Translations under genes and position numbers: made by a program
Source: Paraphysomonas bandaiensis
Taxonomy: Eukaryota > Chrysophyceae
Assembly: GCA_965644295.1 (NCBI GenBank)
Contig: CBFFRP010000309.1
Span: 1-64,000, forward strand
Direction: 5' to 3'
DNA length: 64,000 bases
In this document: piece by piece, positions 10,021-22,730 of the stretch
Layout of the letters: every line of letters begins with the position of its first letter
Position numbering within the stretch: position 1 is the first letter of the stretch
Notes under the pieces: model-generated
Databases searched by the model: none
What the model was told of the DNA's origin: nothing
Seen by the model: the letters and a program-made list of their open reading frames with translations, nothing else

Positions 10021-13000
10021 TTAAGTGTTTTTCGGGGTGGTTCTGCGTGTAAAGTAAGGAATTTGGGCTGTAGATGGTGCTGATTTCTTCCTGAAATCGG
10101 GCATACCTAAAAATTGAGGTCTTTCTGATCTGTCTTCACACACTTCCGTAGTTTTTGATGTTATATTCGATTTAATCGGTCGGGCACCAATATATTGTTT
10201 CCTGATTACTGGAAATTCATCATCATTATTCATTCCAGTGGTCGGTACATCAGTTTTGTCGTCATTCATAGGGCGACAGCGGCCAAGCAAATTTTGTACG
10301 AATTTCGATCCAGATCCCTTCACGAAGGCTGCGCCCCACTTGGTTATAGTATCAGGTGCATGCGCAGTTCTTAACGATCCAGCATAGTACCGCTCGGCTT
10401 CTATTGAAAGTGTATCTAAATTATGATTCAATATTGACGATTGCTTCCAGCGCAATCTCTTGATTGCTGCGTGATGTGCATTAATCTCAGCATTGAGTTT
10501 CACTGACCGCTGCAAAACATCTTGTGATAAAGACAGTGACATTTCGTTAACAGAATTTCCTGCATCCAAAGCAGATCCACGCGTTAATGTTGTGCCATCG
10601 TGTACCAATATTCCTCCACTCTCTTGTGCAACAGAGTACTTTCCAGGACAATTAATGTCGATTCCAGCAGGAAATAATATCTTTTCTGCCAAACTATCGC
10701 ATGCTATGCTGAGGGAATGTATCAAAGCATTAGAACTCACGTCAGTTTGTGATGAATATTCCGAGCACATGCTATCTTGAAATTCAACTACTGGAACACT
10801 GTGGGCTCTATGCGCAGGCTGAATAGATGGACTGTGAGAATGTATGTCACACGGGGAACTTTTCAACATGTCTTCACTATCGACAATGCCATATTTTTTA
10901 CTGGAAGATTTCACATGATTCAAGGCTTTTTCAGCTCGATTTCTATGCAGTATTTTCCTCCATAGGATTCCAGGGTTGCCGTAAATGTTCGACGAACTTG
11001 GTGCGTCTCCGTATCCGCCACCTCCCTGGCCTGGAGTGTGACCCTGTACACATCCGGACAAAGTTTTATAAATATGGTGCTTTCCTGTACCCAATTCAGC
11101 AATGCTCGGTGGCAGCAATTTCGATTTGACTCCTGTACGAGTTGAATTTTCTTTCAATGCAGATTTAAAAGAAGGCGAGTCGAGTGCTGCTGTTAATATT
11201 TGTTCCTTACGGCTAGTATCCTCTTTAGAAGGGCATTGTACAGTAATATCTTTTCCAAGTACAACATGATTTCTTTCATGTTGCAAATCTTCAACAACAC
11301 TGCCGTGATTGGGATCAGTAGTAGTCAAGAGATTAATGAACATGATAACATCTGAGACATAGGCTGCCAGCGTGTGATATTCACTCAACTCAACAGTATT
11401 CGCTTTACAGTCGTCTATTTGTCTCAATAGGTGCCCTTCAAGTGACTTCTGCTCTTGAATCTTTGATTCGCATTCAGCGATGGCGTCTTTCAATACCTTT
11501 ATTTCATGGTAAAGAAGTTTTTCTTTTTCTTCCTTTTCTTTGACCAACCCCGAAACCTACACTATATATTAGTTTCATCCGCAAGATATTGATAATCACT
11601 ACCATTTCTGCGTATATTTCGTTCCGCTCTTTTCTACTCCACCCAGAAAGAGACATATTGGAATCAACGGTGCCATCAAGCCTGAATAAAACGGATTTCC
11701 ATCCCCCTTTTCCATACGAGGATCGACCATGTCTTGCCCTTTTCTCCGCATCATTCTTCAGATTTCGAACTTTATGAGTCATATCATCCAGACTCTTTTG
11801 CACAGTTTCACTGGATATTGCAGATTTCATGTGATCCAAATTAATCAAGTCGTCTGCATAAGATGCAGCAGATCTCATTGCACCACCAACAAAAATTGCA
11901 TCTTTTAGAACTTGATCCTGTACGTAACATAACACTTAATATAATCTATCTCTTATGATAGACAATGTTCATACCTCAATCAAATGTTCTGGTTTTACAC
12001 TAAATACCCACTTGTTGTCGCTAAACTCCAATCGTACTTCATCAACGATCTGGCTCAGCGCAGAAGTTATCCTCTCTGGGCTTTGATGTATGGCAGCTGA
12101 CAATCTGGAGAAGTGGTCTTCGAGTCTGTTCACCAAACCAGCAGCCTCACGAATCATCATACGTAAGCGCTGATTCTCAAATATATTTCTCCTTTCACGT
12201 TTCTCAAGTATCTCAAAAAAGTAATCATGGGACGACTTCGAGGCTACTGATGCATCAAATATATTTTGGGTTTTCATGTCTTCTGCCATTAACCGCGCTC
12301 CGTCAACAACACTTATACTCTTATCACCCGTCTTGCTTTCCACATTGGAAACTGAGCGTACTTTCGAGTCTACAGTTGTTTCAATTGTACCATTACGCCC
12401 GACATCGGCAGTGTTTTCTTTCTGAGATATCTCACGAGTGTCATTGGACTCGGCAGACACACTATCGCAAAGAGAGATATGAGAAGCCAAGTCTAGGCTT
12501 TGTTCATTTTCAACAGGTCGTCTCTGACTCTGTTGAGAGTGGTGTGGTGAATTCAAATCATGTGATTCCAGCGACGATCCACTTCCTTTTCTCTAATAGC
12601 CACGTCAAAAATACTACACTTATAAACTATAGATTACAAACCTGGCTCATTTGAATTTTATTTTCCTTTAATTTCAATTGCTTAAGCTCAAAGTGTGATA
12701 GCGTATCATACTTAGTATCATCCCCTTTTACTTTATCTGTTTCCTCCGCGATACTTTCTACCTGTGATGACACTGTTGAATGTAATTCATCAACTCCATG
12801 AATTTCAGCATCGACAGTCGATTGCTCATGCTTATCCGATTTTTTATTGCTCTTAAGTAGATCCCGTTTCCCAGAAACAACATTTCTCTGTGCTTTACTG
12901 GAATACTTCATTGACGAGTTCTTGTGATGTTGGCCTTTTGATGCCACCTTTGATACACTTGAATCGTCTGTAGTTTTACTTTTCATATAAACTTGTGATA

Positions 13001-16000
13001 CCGCCGAACTGCGAGTTGTGGTACTTTCAACCGACTCAGCATCATCTTCATCACGTCTATTGCTATCAACAAGCAACAGACTTGGTGGCATAGGGTCGGT
13101 ATTCATGGCTCTGTCCGCTTTCTTTGCCATACGATTCAAAAGTACCGCCTCATGGTCACTGGCGAGCATACAGGCGTTCTCTTCTAACTGCAACATTACG
13201 TCAACTGACAAACGAAGCTGCTCTTGAGCGTCATCCCGATCCTTTTGAGCAGCAAGTAACTCACTCTCCAACTTATCGCATCTAAGAGAGAGTTCATCAT
13301 TGATTGCTGTCATACTCGCGCTTTTCATCATTTCGGAAGAGAGCATTGCTTTGTACTTCTCCTGAACAAAATAGTTACTCAGATATATTCTGGTGTATTA
13401 TGGATAAACCTTTGTTTTCTTATGCGCAGCAATCTCATTCTGTAATTGATGATCTCCTTCGAATGGGTCAACCGCTGGATCGCTTTCATTAAAACTTACT
13501 GTGGGAGAAAAAGACTAGAAAAATATTACACATGACAGAAAAAACATAATATTTACTCACTTTATTAATTGAAATCATCATGTAAGCTGCCCTTGTTCTT
13601 TCCTCTTCTCTTTTCATGATCTCACTTTCGGAGGTTTCCAAAGTGGTCAGTACTTCAGCATAAAGTTGGTTGCTTTCATCACAAGCACTGGCGATATTAT
13701 CTAGCTTCCGCTCATAGGAAGCTTCCGATAAATGCTGGTCCCGAAGTAAATGACCAATATAAGATTCATAATCCATACATGCTGTGTCCAGGGCCTGCTG
13801 ATTACGTGACATACTCAATGACTCAGATTCCATAGCTGGTTTGGAGTCTATTATATCTCTTTCAAGCTTTACTAATTCCATCTTAAGCCTAGAGTTCTCT
13901 TCTTCCAATTGAATTTTATGATCGCAATGTTGATTCAGATCATCTACTTTACGTTCTAGAAACAACACTTCCTCCCTCGATTGACTTAGTGTCAATCGAG
14001 TTTCATTTAATTCAGTTGTAACTGCAGATAATTCACTGTAAACGTCCGACAACTTCACCTTCAGTTCTACACAGCGTTCATAACACGATATATCAAACAT
14101 ATTTTACAACATACCGTTTATCTCATCGTGTAGACCAACAGAATCTTGTCGTAGCAAAGCGATAGAATCAGTTTGCTCTGCTATCAGCACTTTTGATTTC
14201 CTGAGTAGTATCTCTGTTAAGTGGTCTTCAGCTAGCATATCAAGTCGATCTTGTAGGCATAACTTTGTCGTATTTGTGGATACAGACTTCCTTTCCAATT
14301 CAAACAGGATAGTATCACGCTGTCTTTCTAGATCGTGTATTTTATCTTTGGCTTCCTGTAGCTGAGAGTCCATACCATTCATATCAATCTGTGATTCAAG
14401 TAAATCCCTACGAAGAGCGTCCGTAGAAGTTTTGAGCTCTTCAATTTCAACATCTTTCTGTTTTTTAATGGCTTCAACTTCATTTTTGCGTGACCGTATC
14501 AAGCTTTTCACTTCTTCCTGATGCAATTTTTCTCGCGCTTCAAGTCGAGACTTTAACATATCATCGAAAGAAGTATCAACTAACCGAAGTGACATTTCTT
14601 TGTTGGAGAGTGTTAGTTCAGATATCCGCCGCTCCAGTATTCCTATAATATCAGGATCTGATGCACGCATCATGTTCTTCAATTCAACGCTAAGTGGCAC
14701 GGCAGCATCTCTGTCTGCCATTTCGTTTTGAATACGTTGAAGAGCCTTTCTGCACTTCGCTTTCTGAGTGGTTCTGTAATGTTCAGCATCCTTCAGGTTT
14801 TGTCTTGTCGTCTCCAGGGTTTGGGAAACATCCTTGACCGCAGTCGTCAACACAGATAACTGTGTCTCCACATCTTTTAGTTTACTCTTGAGAATTTTTA
14901 ATTCTCTTAAGTTTGCTTCCTTTTCCTCTTCCAGATTTCTCTTTTGACTGTTTGCTTGACAGAACTTCGTTTCGTACTCTTCACACTTCGCCGTCAACTG
15001 CATGTTCGCTATTCCTTCTTTCCTAAACTTCTCACTATCCGCTGAATACGACGCCTTGAGCTTGTTGTTTGATTCTAGTAACTCTGTGTACATTGATTCT
15101 AAATCCTTGTACTTATCTTTCAAACTGTCGTTTTCTCGTTGCATAGAGAGTAGCTTATTCTGACTTTCTCCCTTTTCACACTCCACTTCTTCGTATTTCC
15201 TCTTGTAGTACTCCAGATCATCTTTTGTCTTGGCGTGGGCCTGGCGTTCCCCGTTCAACGCATGCTCTGTCTCCCGTAGATCTTGTATTATGTATGCTGC
15301 ATCTTCACACCAGGTCGATAGCTCCATGTACGTCCTTCCAGTGAGTGGCTTTATATGAGCGGATTCTGAAGTATTAGAATCGTGTTCGGGTGTATAGCTA
15401 AGCGGTGGTGGGTGAAAGAAAATGACAGGAAGAAGAGCCGCACGAATGTCTGCAAGGACCGGATTCGCTTGACCAAATACAGCTATGAGAACATCTAGCG
15501 CCTCACATGCTATAGCCGCTACAGATTTCTGACAGGAGGCTGTTTGAGGAGCGGTCGGATCCTCTCCTGGATCATACTCAGTGATGGAACGCTGAAGGCT
15601 GCTCATCAGCGAAATGCTTGCACTATCCGCTTTTCCGACTGTACTTCCATTCTTCGACAACCACAAATCCGTAAAAAATCTGCTTATAGAATCTGGTACT
15701 GATACCTCAGGTTGGTTGAGGACAGTACTAATGACTAAGCGGCCGATTCTCAAAGCACCCTGATCTCGCTCAGATAAACCGGAATAGGCAATGCGACGAG
15801 AGTGGTGGAAATTCACATTATTGGAGTCGATAGGAGATGATATAGAAATAGATTTTGGGATTTCTTCGTTGATTTTCTCCAAGTTTTCCTGGCTCATATG
15901 GTTGGCACCATCTGGAGCGACCTCGTCAAAGCAATTAGGGTCGACCGGTTCTCCTTCTAACCCCGCTTCACCAACACCCACTACATCGCTGGAATTCATA

Positions 16001-16587
16001 TATTGATTAAACACGGCATTCATATCATTCATTTTCTCGCTATCCTGATGGGCAATAGATCTCACACTTGGAACGTGGTGCACCGCGGTAGAATTGAACC
16101 GACCGTAGTGACCTTGCTGTGTTTTGCGATTAGATTCCACAGCCCCAGTGCGAACTGATTGAGGTCTAGAGCGTGCACTGTTACGTAATCGCGTTTTTAT
16201 CGGGCCACGAAACGACTTTTGGACGTTCCTCTGAACTGCAGTACGTGGTCGCATTTGAGAAAAAGTACCAGTATGACGACTTCCAGATTCCCCAGGACAG
16301 GGAGTTAAATCTTCTTGCGTAGTTTCGTAAATGGTACCATCGACCTCCGGGTCTAGCTTATAAATTGCAGTATGATTTACTGGTTTGGATCTGTTGGGAC
16401 GGCTCCTAACAGACTTTTGAACAGAAGTATTATGGGTCAGCTCAGAAAATGTGCTGTAAGAATCCAAATTTGGTGCAGTGCGAGGTCGAGAAACTGACGA
16501 ACCGTTGGATGTTCGCTTCTCTATACTCACAGACACAGACATAGGCATAGGCATTGTACCCTTTCCATCAACAGACAAGTCGTCCAT
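10021..16587 (-). CDS. Large coiled-coil protein, 2,090 aa
   Basis: Seven exons, each junction GT-AG and frame-preserving: 16587-14115, 14066-13561, 13514-13410, 13361-12642, 12592-11975, 11917-11603, 11556-10021 (6,273 nt in total). Introns are 36-57 nt. The first 300 residues are Ser/Arg/Pro-rich and probably disordered, with repeated SRPRTAP, SRPNRSK and RPQSVR basic segments. From about residue 420 to 1000 the protein is dominated by heptad-type Glu/Lys/Leu coiled coil; shorter coiled coils recur further on, separated by low-complexity Ser/Thr regions. No catalytic motif or membrane span. Such length and layout are typical of centrosomal, basal-body or cytoskeletal scaffold proteins, but I cannot name an orthologue. 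Confidence 0.85.
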
Positions 16588-17404
16588 TGGATACAGACTG
16601 TCAGTGGATCTATCGTGATTGATATGTCATGCACTGCTCTATGACGAGACGGCAGTTATCTGTTTCAATCAATCACTACACTGAACAAACATATACTTTT
16701 ATACTATGAAATCAATTTCCAACTTATAAAAACAATGAATTGTGCATTATATGCAGAAATTCTTACATTAAGTTGATAGAATTGAAGATGTGATGCATAG
16801 TACATGCATGTATGTATATATACATCCATCTGCTGTGTATATGTCTGTATGTATGTGTGTGTGATGGGCCGAAACGGTTCAACGTCTATGTGTTTTTTTT
16901 TGGGTCGTCACATTGAACTGACTGTATTTTACTGTATTTTCATAGTATATTTCACACTGAAATGTCGATTAAAGATACTATTCTCTAGATAAGATCTTCA
17001 TCCTCCTCGTATGTACTTCTATATACAGATATACGTATCTCCAGCAAGAGGTATGTATATGTATGTAGATCTCCATATCACTGTATAATGTACGTATCTC
17101 GTAGTATATACAGCACTACAGTGAATTATATATGAAAGTTTGTGTAGGAGCCCCACTCCCTCCTCTACTTGGACATATACATACATAACTCCATCACATC
17201 GAATTAAAATCTACTACTATATAGAGCTCATCATACACTTCATCAGCTCCTTGATAGTCTTATTTCAATATGAATTCACTGTAATCTATATATATATCTA
17301 TATATAGTCATGTATAGTCAGTGATGTCGATAGCGTGTCTGTCTACTTAACTCCCTCCCTCCATCCATCCATACATCCATCCATACATACACACATACAT
17401 ACAA
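16588..17404. promoter_or_regulatory. Divergent intergenic region with CATC/CATA tract at the flippase start
   Basis: About 0.8 kb separates the divergently transcribed coiled-coil and flippase genes, so both promoters must lie here. TATG/TATA-type short repeats occur at 16801-16860 and around 17040-17075. From 17346 to 17404 a run of CTCC, CATC and CATA units (about 59 bp) ends directly at the flippase ATG. No classical TATA box can be singled out in such AT-rich sequence. Confidence 0.5.
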
Positions 17405-20400
17405 ATGAATATAAGAAAAAATTCTTTAACACTTGAAGCATCATTACCAAGGAATTGGCCACACTCATCATCAGCAGATCTTGCAGATAATCCTAATCGA
17501 ATTGTTGTAGTGGGAGGCCCACAGAGATACTCATTTAAAAGTAATTTTGTAAAAACATCCAAATATGAAGTATGGAATTTTCTTCCAAAATTTTTAATGG
17601 AAGAATTTAATCCAAAAACAAAAGTAGCAAATTGTTACTTTTTATTAGTTTCTGCTTTGCAATGCATACCGCAGATATCGAATACATTTGGATATCCCAC
17701 CACACTACTTCCCTTGATTGTTGTCGTTCTTGTTGATGCAATTTTTGCAATTATTGAAGATTATGGGCGACATAAGGCGGATACGGAGGCTAATGCGTCC
17801 TTGGCATTAGTGTACGATCCAGACGAGTTAGATTTCGTGGAAATGAAATGGGCAGATATATGTGTCGGAGACTTTGTGCAAATCAAATCTCGAGAAAAAA
17901 TTCCAGCGGACGTGGTTATCCTGGGTGTTGCAGAAAAAGCAAAAATTCCCACTGGTTTGTGCTATGTGGAAACAAAGTCTCTCGACGGCGAGACTAACTT
18001 GAAGATTCGGAATGCTATGCCCAACACTATGGCCACGGTTAGTCAATCTATCCTATATACATTTCATTAGGTTGCAGTAATTGTTACCATATATGTACTT
18101 TTAGGTAAATGGCACAGCAGCCCTCAACAATCTCTCTGGTGAGATTACGATGGAGCACCCAAATAAACTCATCGACACTTTTAACGGTGTCCTGGGGATT
18201 GATGGGATGGGTCGCGAAGCAATAATGTCCAACCATGTGCTCTTGCGAGGATGTGTACTCCGAAATACCGACTGGGTTATTGGTGTTGTAGTCAACAGTG
18301 GTCATGACACAAAGATAATGATGAGTGCAACAGCTACGCCGTCGAAGACCTCTTTCCTGGAACACTCTGCCTCGAGTGAGATACAGAAAATAATTTTTCT
18401 GCTTGCGTTTGTGTGTTTCGTGGGTTCTACAGGGGCAGCCATATGGAACGATAAACGGAATGTCGAGCGAATGTGGTACCTGGATTGGGACCCCAACTCT
18501 GGAGAGTATTGGGTTATCCAGTTCTTCTACTTTTTTCTCCTTCATGCAACGTTTATTCCTGTCTCTTTGTATGTGTCTATGACATTAATTCGTTTCTTTC
18601 AATCGTATTTCATGAACAATGACCTTGAGATGTACTATGAAAAAACAGACACTCCGTCTGTGGTCCGCACAATGACGCTCAATGAAGAGCTCGGTCAGAT
18701 TTCCCATGTCTTTTCTGACAAGACAGGTACACTTACTTGCAACGTGATGGACTTCAGGAAAGCCTCGATCAATGGCGTGTCATACGGGCTTGGTATCACG
18801 GAAATCGGAAAGGCATCTTGGAAACTCCAAGGAAAATTGATTCCTAGTGACATTTTGATGGGAGAAGAAAATGCCAAGAAGGCTTCAGTTCCACATGTAT
18901 CCTTCTACGACCCGCAGTATGACGAAGATATGGCGCGAGGGGGGGCTCAAAGGAAAGCTAATCAACAATTTTTCCGTATCCTGTCTCTTTGTCACGACAC
19001 TATTCCGGAGCGTATCGACGGCAATATCAAGCTATCTGCTTCCAACCCAGATGATGAGGCCCTACTTTGCGCCGCTACTTACTTTGGATTTGAGTTCCGT
19101 GACAGGCGTATCAAGACTGCTCTGGTATATAACCGGGAACTGGATAAGGTGGAGGAGATTGACGTATTGGATACTATTGCTTTTACATCTAAGAGGAAGC
19201 GTATGTCCGTAATAGTCAAATACGAAGACGGGTCTATTCAGCTGCTATGTAAAGGTGCAGATAGCACTATGATTCCCCGGCTGCGTGCCGGTCAAGATGA
19301 GCTGTTAGCTGCGACGGACGATCATATGCGGCTATATGCGGTTGAGGGTCTTCGTTGCTTGCTAGTCGGTTACAAAAACTTAGACCCGAGAGAATATGAA
19401 AAGTTCAGTGCCCATTACAATGAGGTATCGACCAATATGGATGAACTAGAGAAGCGAAAAGCAGGTCTACCGAACCTAATTGAAGATGCTGAAGATGAGA
19501 TGGAGCAAGGACTGACCCTCGTTGGCTGCACTGCTATTGAGGACAAACTCCAAGATGGAGTTCCCGAGGCGATTGCTCAGATTGCGAAGGCTGGCATAAA
19601 CATTTGGGTATTGACAGGTGATAAGGAGGAGACAGCCATAAATATTGCTGTGGCGTGCAATTTAGTGCTCCCAAGGCAGTACATGAGACATGTAATTGTA
19701 AACAAGAAGACCTGTCCGAATACTGAAAAAATGAGGGAGTTGCTGGAGGCTGAAACCCAGGTCTAATAGTTATAAGTAGTAATATACTTAAGCCTTACCT
19801 TTTTGCGTAGTTGTGTGAAGAAGACATGAGAACACATGGCCATGGACAACTATCTCTTCCTCGTGCCCTGATTATCGATGGGCCCTCCCTCATTGGCGTC
19901 ATGCTCGATGACGAAGCAAAAGCGACTCTTCTCGATTTTAGTAGAATGTGCAAAGCTGTTGTTGGATGCAGGTATGTATATGAAGCACGCACATTAGTTC
20001 ATGATGTTTTCACTGACATATGCAGAGTTTCACCTGACCAAAAGAGGGAAATGGTAAATATGATAAAGACAGGTGTCGAAGGGGTGCGTACCCTGTCCAT
20101 CGGCGATGGAGCCAATGATGTTGCTATGATTCAAGAGGCCCACATTGGTGTAGGAATACGAGGCGAGGAGGGTATACAGGCAACCAACGCGTCGGACTAT
20201 GCTATTGCCCAATTCCGTTACCTGTCAGTACTGCTGTTGAAGCACGGAAGATACAACTACATCCGCATGTGCGCGCTCGTATGCTACATGTTCTACAAAA
20301 ATATCTTCATGAGTATATGTCAGTTTTGGTTCGCGTGGTTGAATGGATTTTCAGGTGAATGAAATGCGAGGGAGGCTGTAGAAAGAAATAACGTGTACAA

Positions 20401-21405
20401 TTATACCTTCAGGGCAAAAGATTTACACAGAGGCCGGTATTCAGATGTACAACCTTTTATTTACGTCGATACCTATTTTACTTAGCGGAATATATGATAT
20501 GGATGTTCCTCCTGGTGCTGTGTATAGATACCCTGAGCTGTATGCTGCTTGTATTGACAATGAGTACTTTACGGTAAGTCAGTCTGTATACTTTCTCATG
20601 ATTGACATGGTTCGCTTCTTAACAGCCTTGGGTGTTTTGGGGCTGGATCATGCATGCTGTCGGGGAGTCCCTCATATGCGCCTTTCTCCCGCCGTTGTTT
20701 CTACAGAACTCAAACCCACGGTCTGGTGCCTATGAGACATTCTGGGAAAGTGGAGCAATGACATTTACCGTTGTGGTTGTTATCGTCAATCTGAAGGTGC
20801 TTACACACAACCCTTTCTAACCAACTCAGTGCATGTTATCTTGTATACAGATGATATTCATTCAAACCAAATGGATGTTTGTAAATGTTGTGTTTATCGT
20901 TGCTTCTGTGGCCTCCTGGTTTGGAATTGCCTATCTAGTAACGAATGTAGAACTAGTGGACTATGAATGGTATCAGGTGACTCTTCTTTCTGCTCGCTAC
21001 ATGCTTGTTTTGACAATCTGGTCTGAGCAGATATGGGGAAGACTGATGTATAATGGCAATTTTTGGCTGGGATCTCTGATAATAGTGTTCGTTGTTATTG
21101 GGAAGGACCTCTACCTATGCGGACTACAGAGAAACTTTGATCCTAACTCCCCCCAAATAATACAAGAGGTGTGTTATATTCTTGTTTTTTTATAGTCACT
21201 TTTTATATATGCTTTTTGGATATAGATATCTCTTTTGAAGCCAGGAGCCAATTCTATTGATGTAGGAGACTCGAATGGTCTTGAACTCCCGTTGGCTCCA
21301 CAGAGGGAGGTGAGTAGTGGGACATCTTTAAGCTGGTGAGTGACCACATAAATGTTGTTATCCATATAGGAAAGCGACGGCTCGCAGGAGCGGCTTGTGC
21401 ATTAA
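17405..21405 (+). CDS. P4-type ATPase (phospholipid flippase)
   Basis: Nine exons (17405-18037, 18105-19760, 19811-19971, 20026-20354, 20413-20573, 20626-20796, 20851-21168, 21226-21309, 21370-21405) give 1,182 aa, the normal size of the family. Motifs in order: LDGETNLK (actuator domain, dephosphorylation Glu), IPVSLYVSMT (TM4, P4 type), SDKTGTLTCN (phosphorylated Asp), CKGADSTM (nucleotide-binding Lys), LTGDKEETAINIA, and GDGANDVAMIQ (Mg2+ hinge). Ten membrane segments are expected, two near residue 80-120, two at 290-390 and six in the C-terminal third. The enzyme should flip aminophospholipids from the outer or luminal leaflet to the cytosolic leaflet, usually with a CDC50 partner, which is not in this window. 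The N terminus (NPNRIVVVGGPQRYSFKSN) is the usual P4 entry sequence. All catalytic residues are present. Confidence 0.97.
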
Positions 21406-21877
21406 CTGCTCTCGTTGGTCTTCATTCTTCCTGTCATGTTCGGTAGGTTTAATAACTTATGTTATCGTCGCCCAGCGAATGCCTTGTCTGCTTCGTCTGC
21501 TGATACTGGTCGTGTTATGTCGTATTAGGTACTCTTCTATCCTTCTTGTCTAATAGTGCCGATTGTATTGTTTAGATTTTCTGTCAGTGTTTGACCCACA
21601 TTTCCATAGTTTCTACATCTGAAGATAGATAGTCTATGTGGAAGTTGAAGCTCATGAGAACTATAGTGAAACGCAGTAAATTAACTAGTTACGATATGAA
21701 TTTTGTGTTATCCAATGGTTTAGATTAGTAATGTTAAAATTTTGACTCCATCATCATATCACTTAGTGCATTTCTGCTGAACACTTACACATCTATAATT
21801 CACTGTTGAGTTCTGGTGTATATAATGTGATATATATTGACCTATAAGAAACAGTATTGTGCTATTGAAGTGAGTTA
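21406..21877. other. Intergenic, 3' flank of flippase gene
   Basis: AT-rich 3' flank of the flippase gene, no coding signal. It ends where the left terminal inverted repeat of a small element begins. Confidence 0.5.
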
Positions 21878-22341
21878 ATTACGTGCACAATAAGTAAAGC
21901 AAATTCACAGGAAGAAAGGGCAAATTTAGTTATTATAATCCATGCATAATATCCTACATATGCGAACCTCTCGTTACTGAACATATCTTGAAAGATCAAA
22001 CTATTTCAGTTTCTCAATATCATCTCAGCATTTGTACATCACTATATTTCACTGTATTCTCGTACATTGTCTTCAAGTGACATACTGAATATACTAGAAT
22101 AAGATCCATATTCTAATATGTAACAGTGTCTGCAAATCTAAAATTGGGAATACGGTTTGCGTACAAGAACTGGTGAAGAAGTTTTCAAATGTGTGAAGCA
22201 CCTCTGTGAGGTCAGGTTGCCAAGGTAACCAGGATGGAGAATACAGCAATATCACGGTGATGGTGGACCAGAGCTAATTGATTTCTTAACTAAATTTGCC
22301 CTTTCTTCCTGTGAATTTGCTTTACTTATTGTGCACGTAAT
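21878..22341. mobile_element. MITE-like element with 55-bp terminal inverted repeats
   Basis: 21878-21932 and 22287-22341 are reverse complements over 55 bp (attacgtgcacaataag... against ...cttattgtgcacgtaat), bounding a 464-bp unit without coding capacity. It contains an inverted copy of the LTR-like segment B (about 21944-22123) seen at 8420 and 9235. The left edge reads TTAA-TTACGTGC and the right edge GCACGTAA-TGAA, so a TTAA-type target site with one change is possible but not proven. Probably a non-autonomous DNA transposon. Confidence 0.75.
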
Positions 22342-22730
22342 GAAATAGGTGATTCCCTGATTAGGATACGGAGGGACTAGAAACTGTAAGGTATTGATAT
22401 TCGTACATAAATGTGATGATAAACGTAGAAAAATGTAACTTCAGGAGGCCTCTTGTTGTCGTTGGCATCCTATTAGCTATTTGTGCAACTGACTCGAATA
22501 ATACTGCGTGTATAACATGAGGCACACATTCAAACCGTGTAAATGCTACGCCATAGTTCTCTTGGAATTCCAAAATTACTTATATTATAAAGAACGTAAT
22601 GTAACCACCATTGACCAACTCAACAGCTACAAACAATGGTTGAACAATGGCTACCTGGCCACGACATGTGGTCAGTGCTAAGAGAACGTAATCGACAGGG
22701 GATTTCATCACAATTCTCCACACGGGTGCT
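22342..22730. other. Intergenic with diverged dispersed repeat
   Basis: No gene. The section around 22395-22440 (ttcgtacataaatgtgatga...) resembles 63323-63365 (ttcgtacattagtgtgatga...), which points to a diverged dispersed repeat. Confidence 0.4.
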
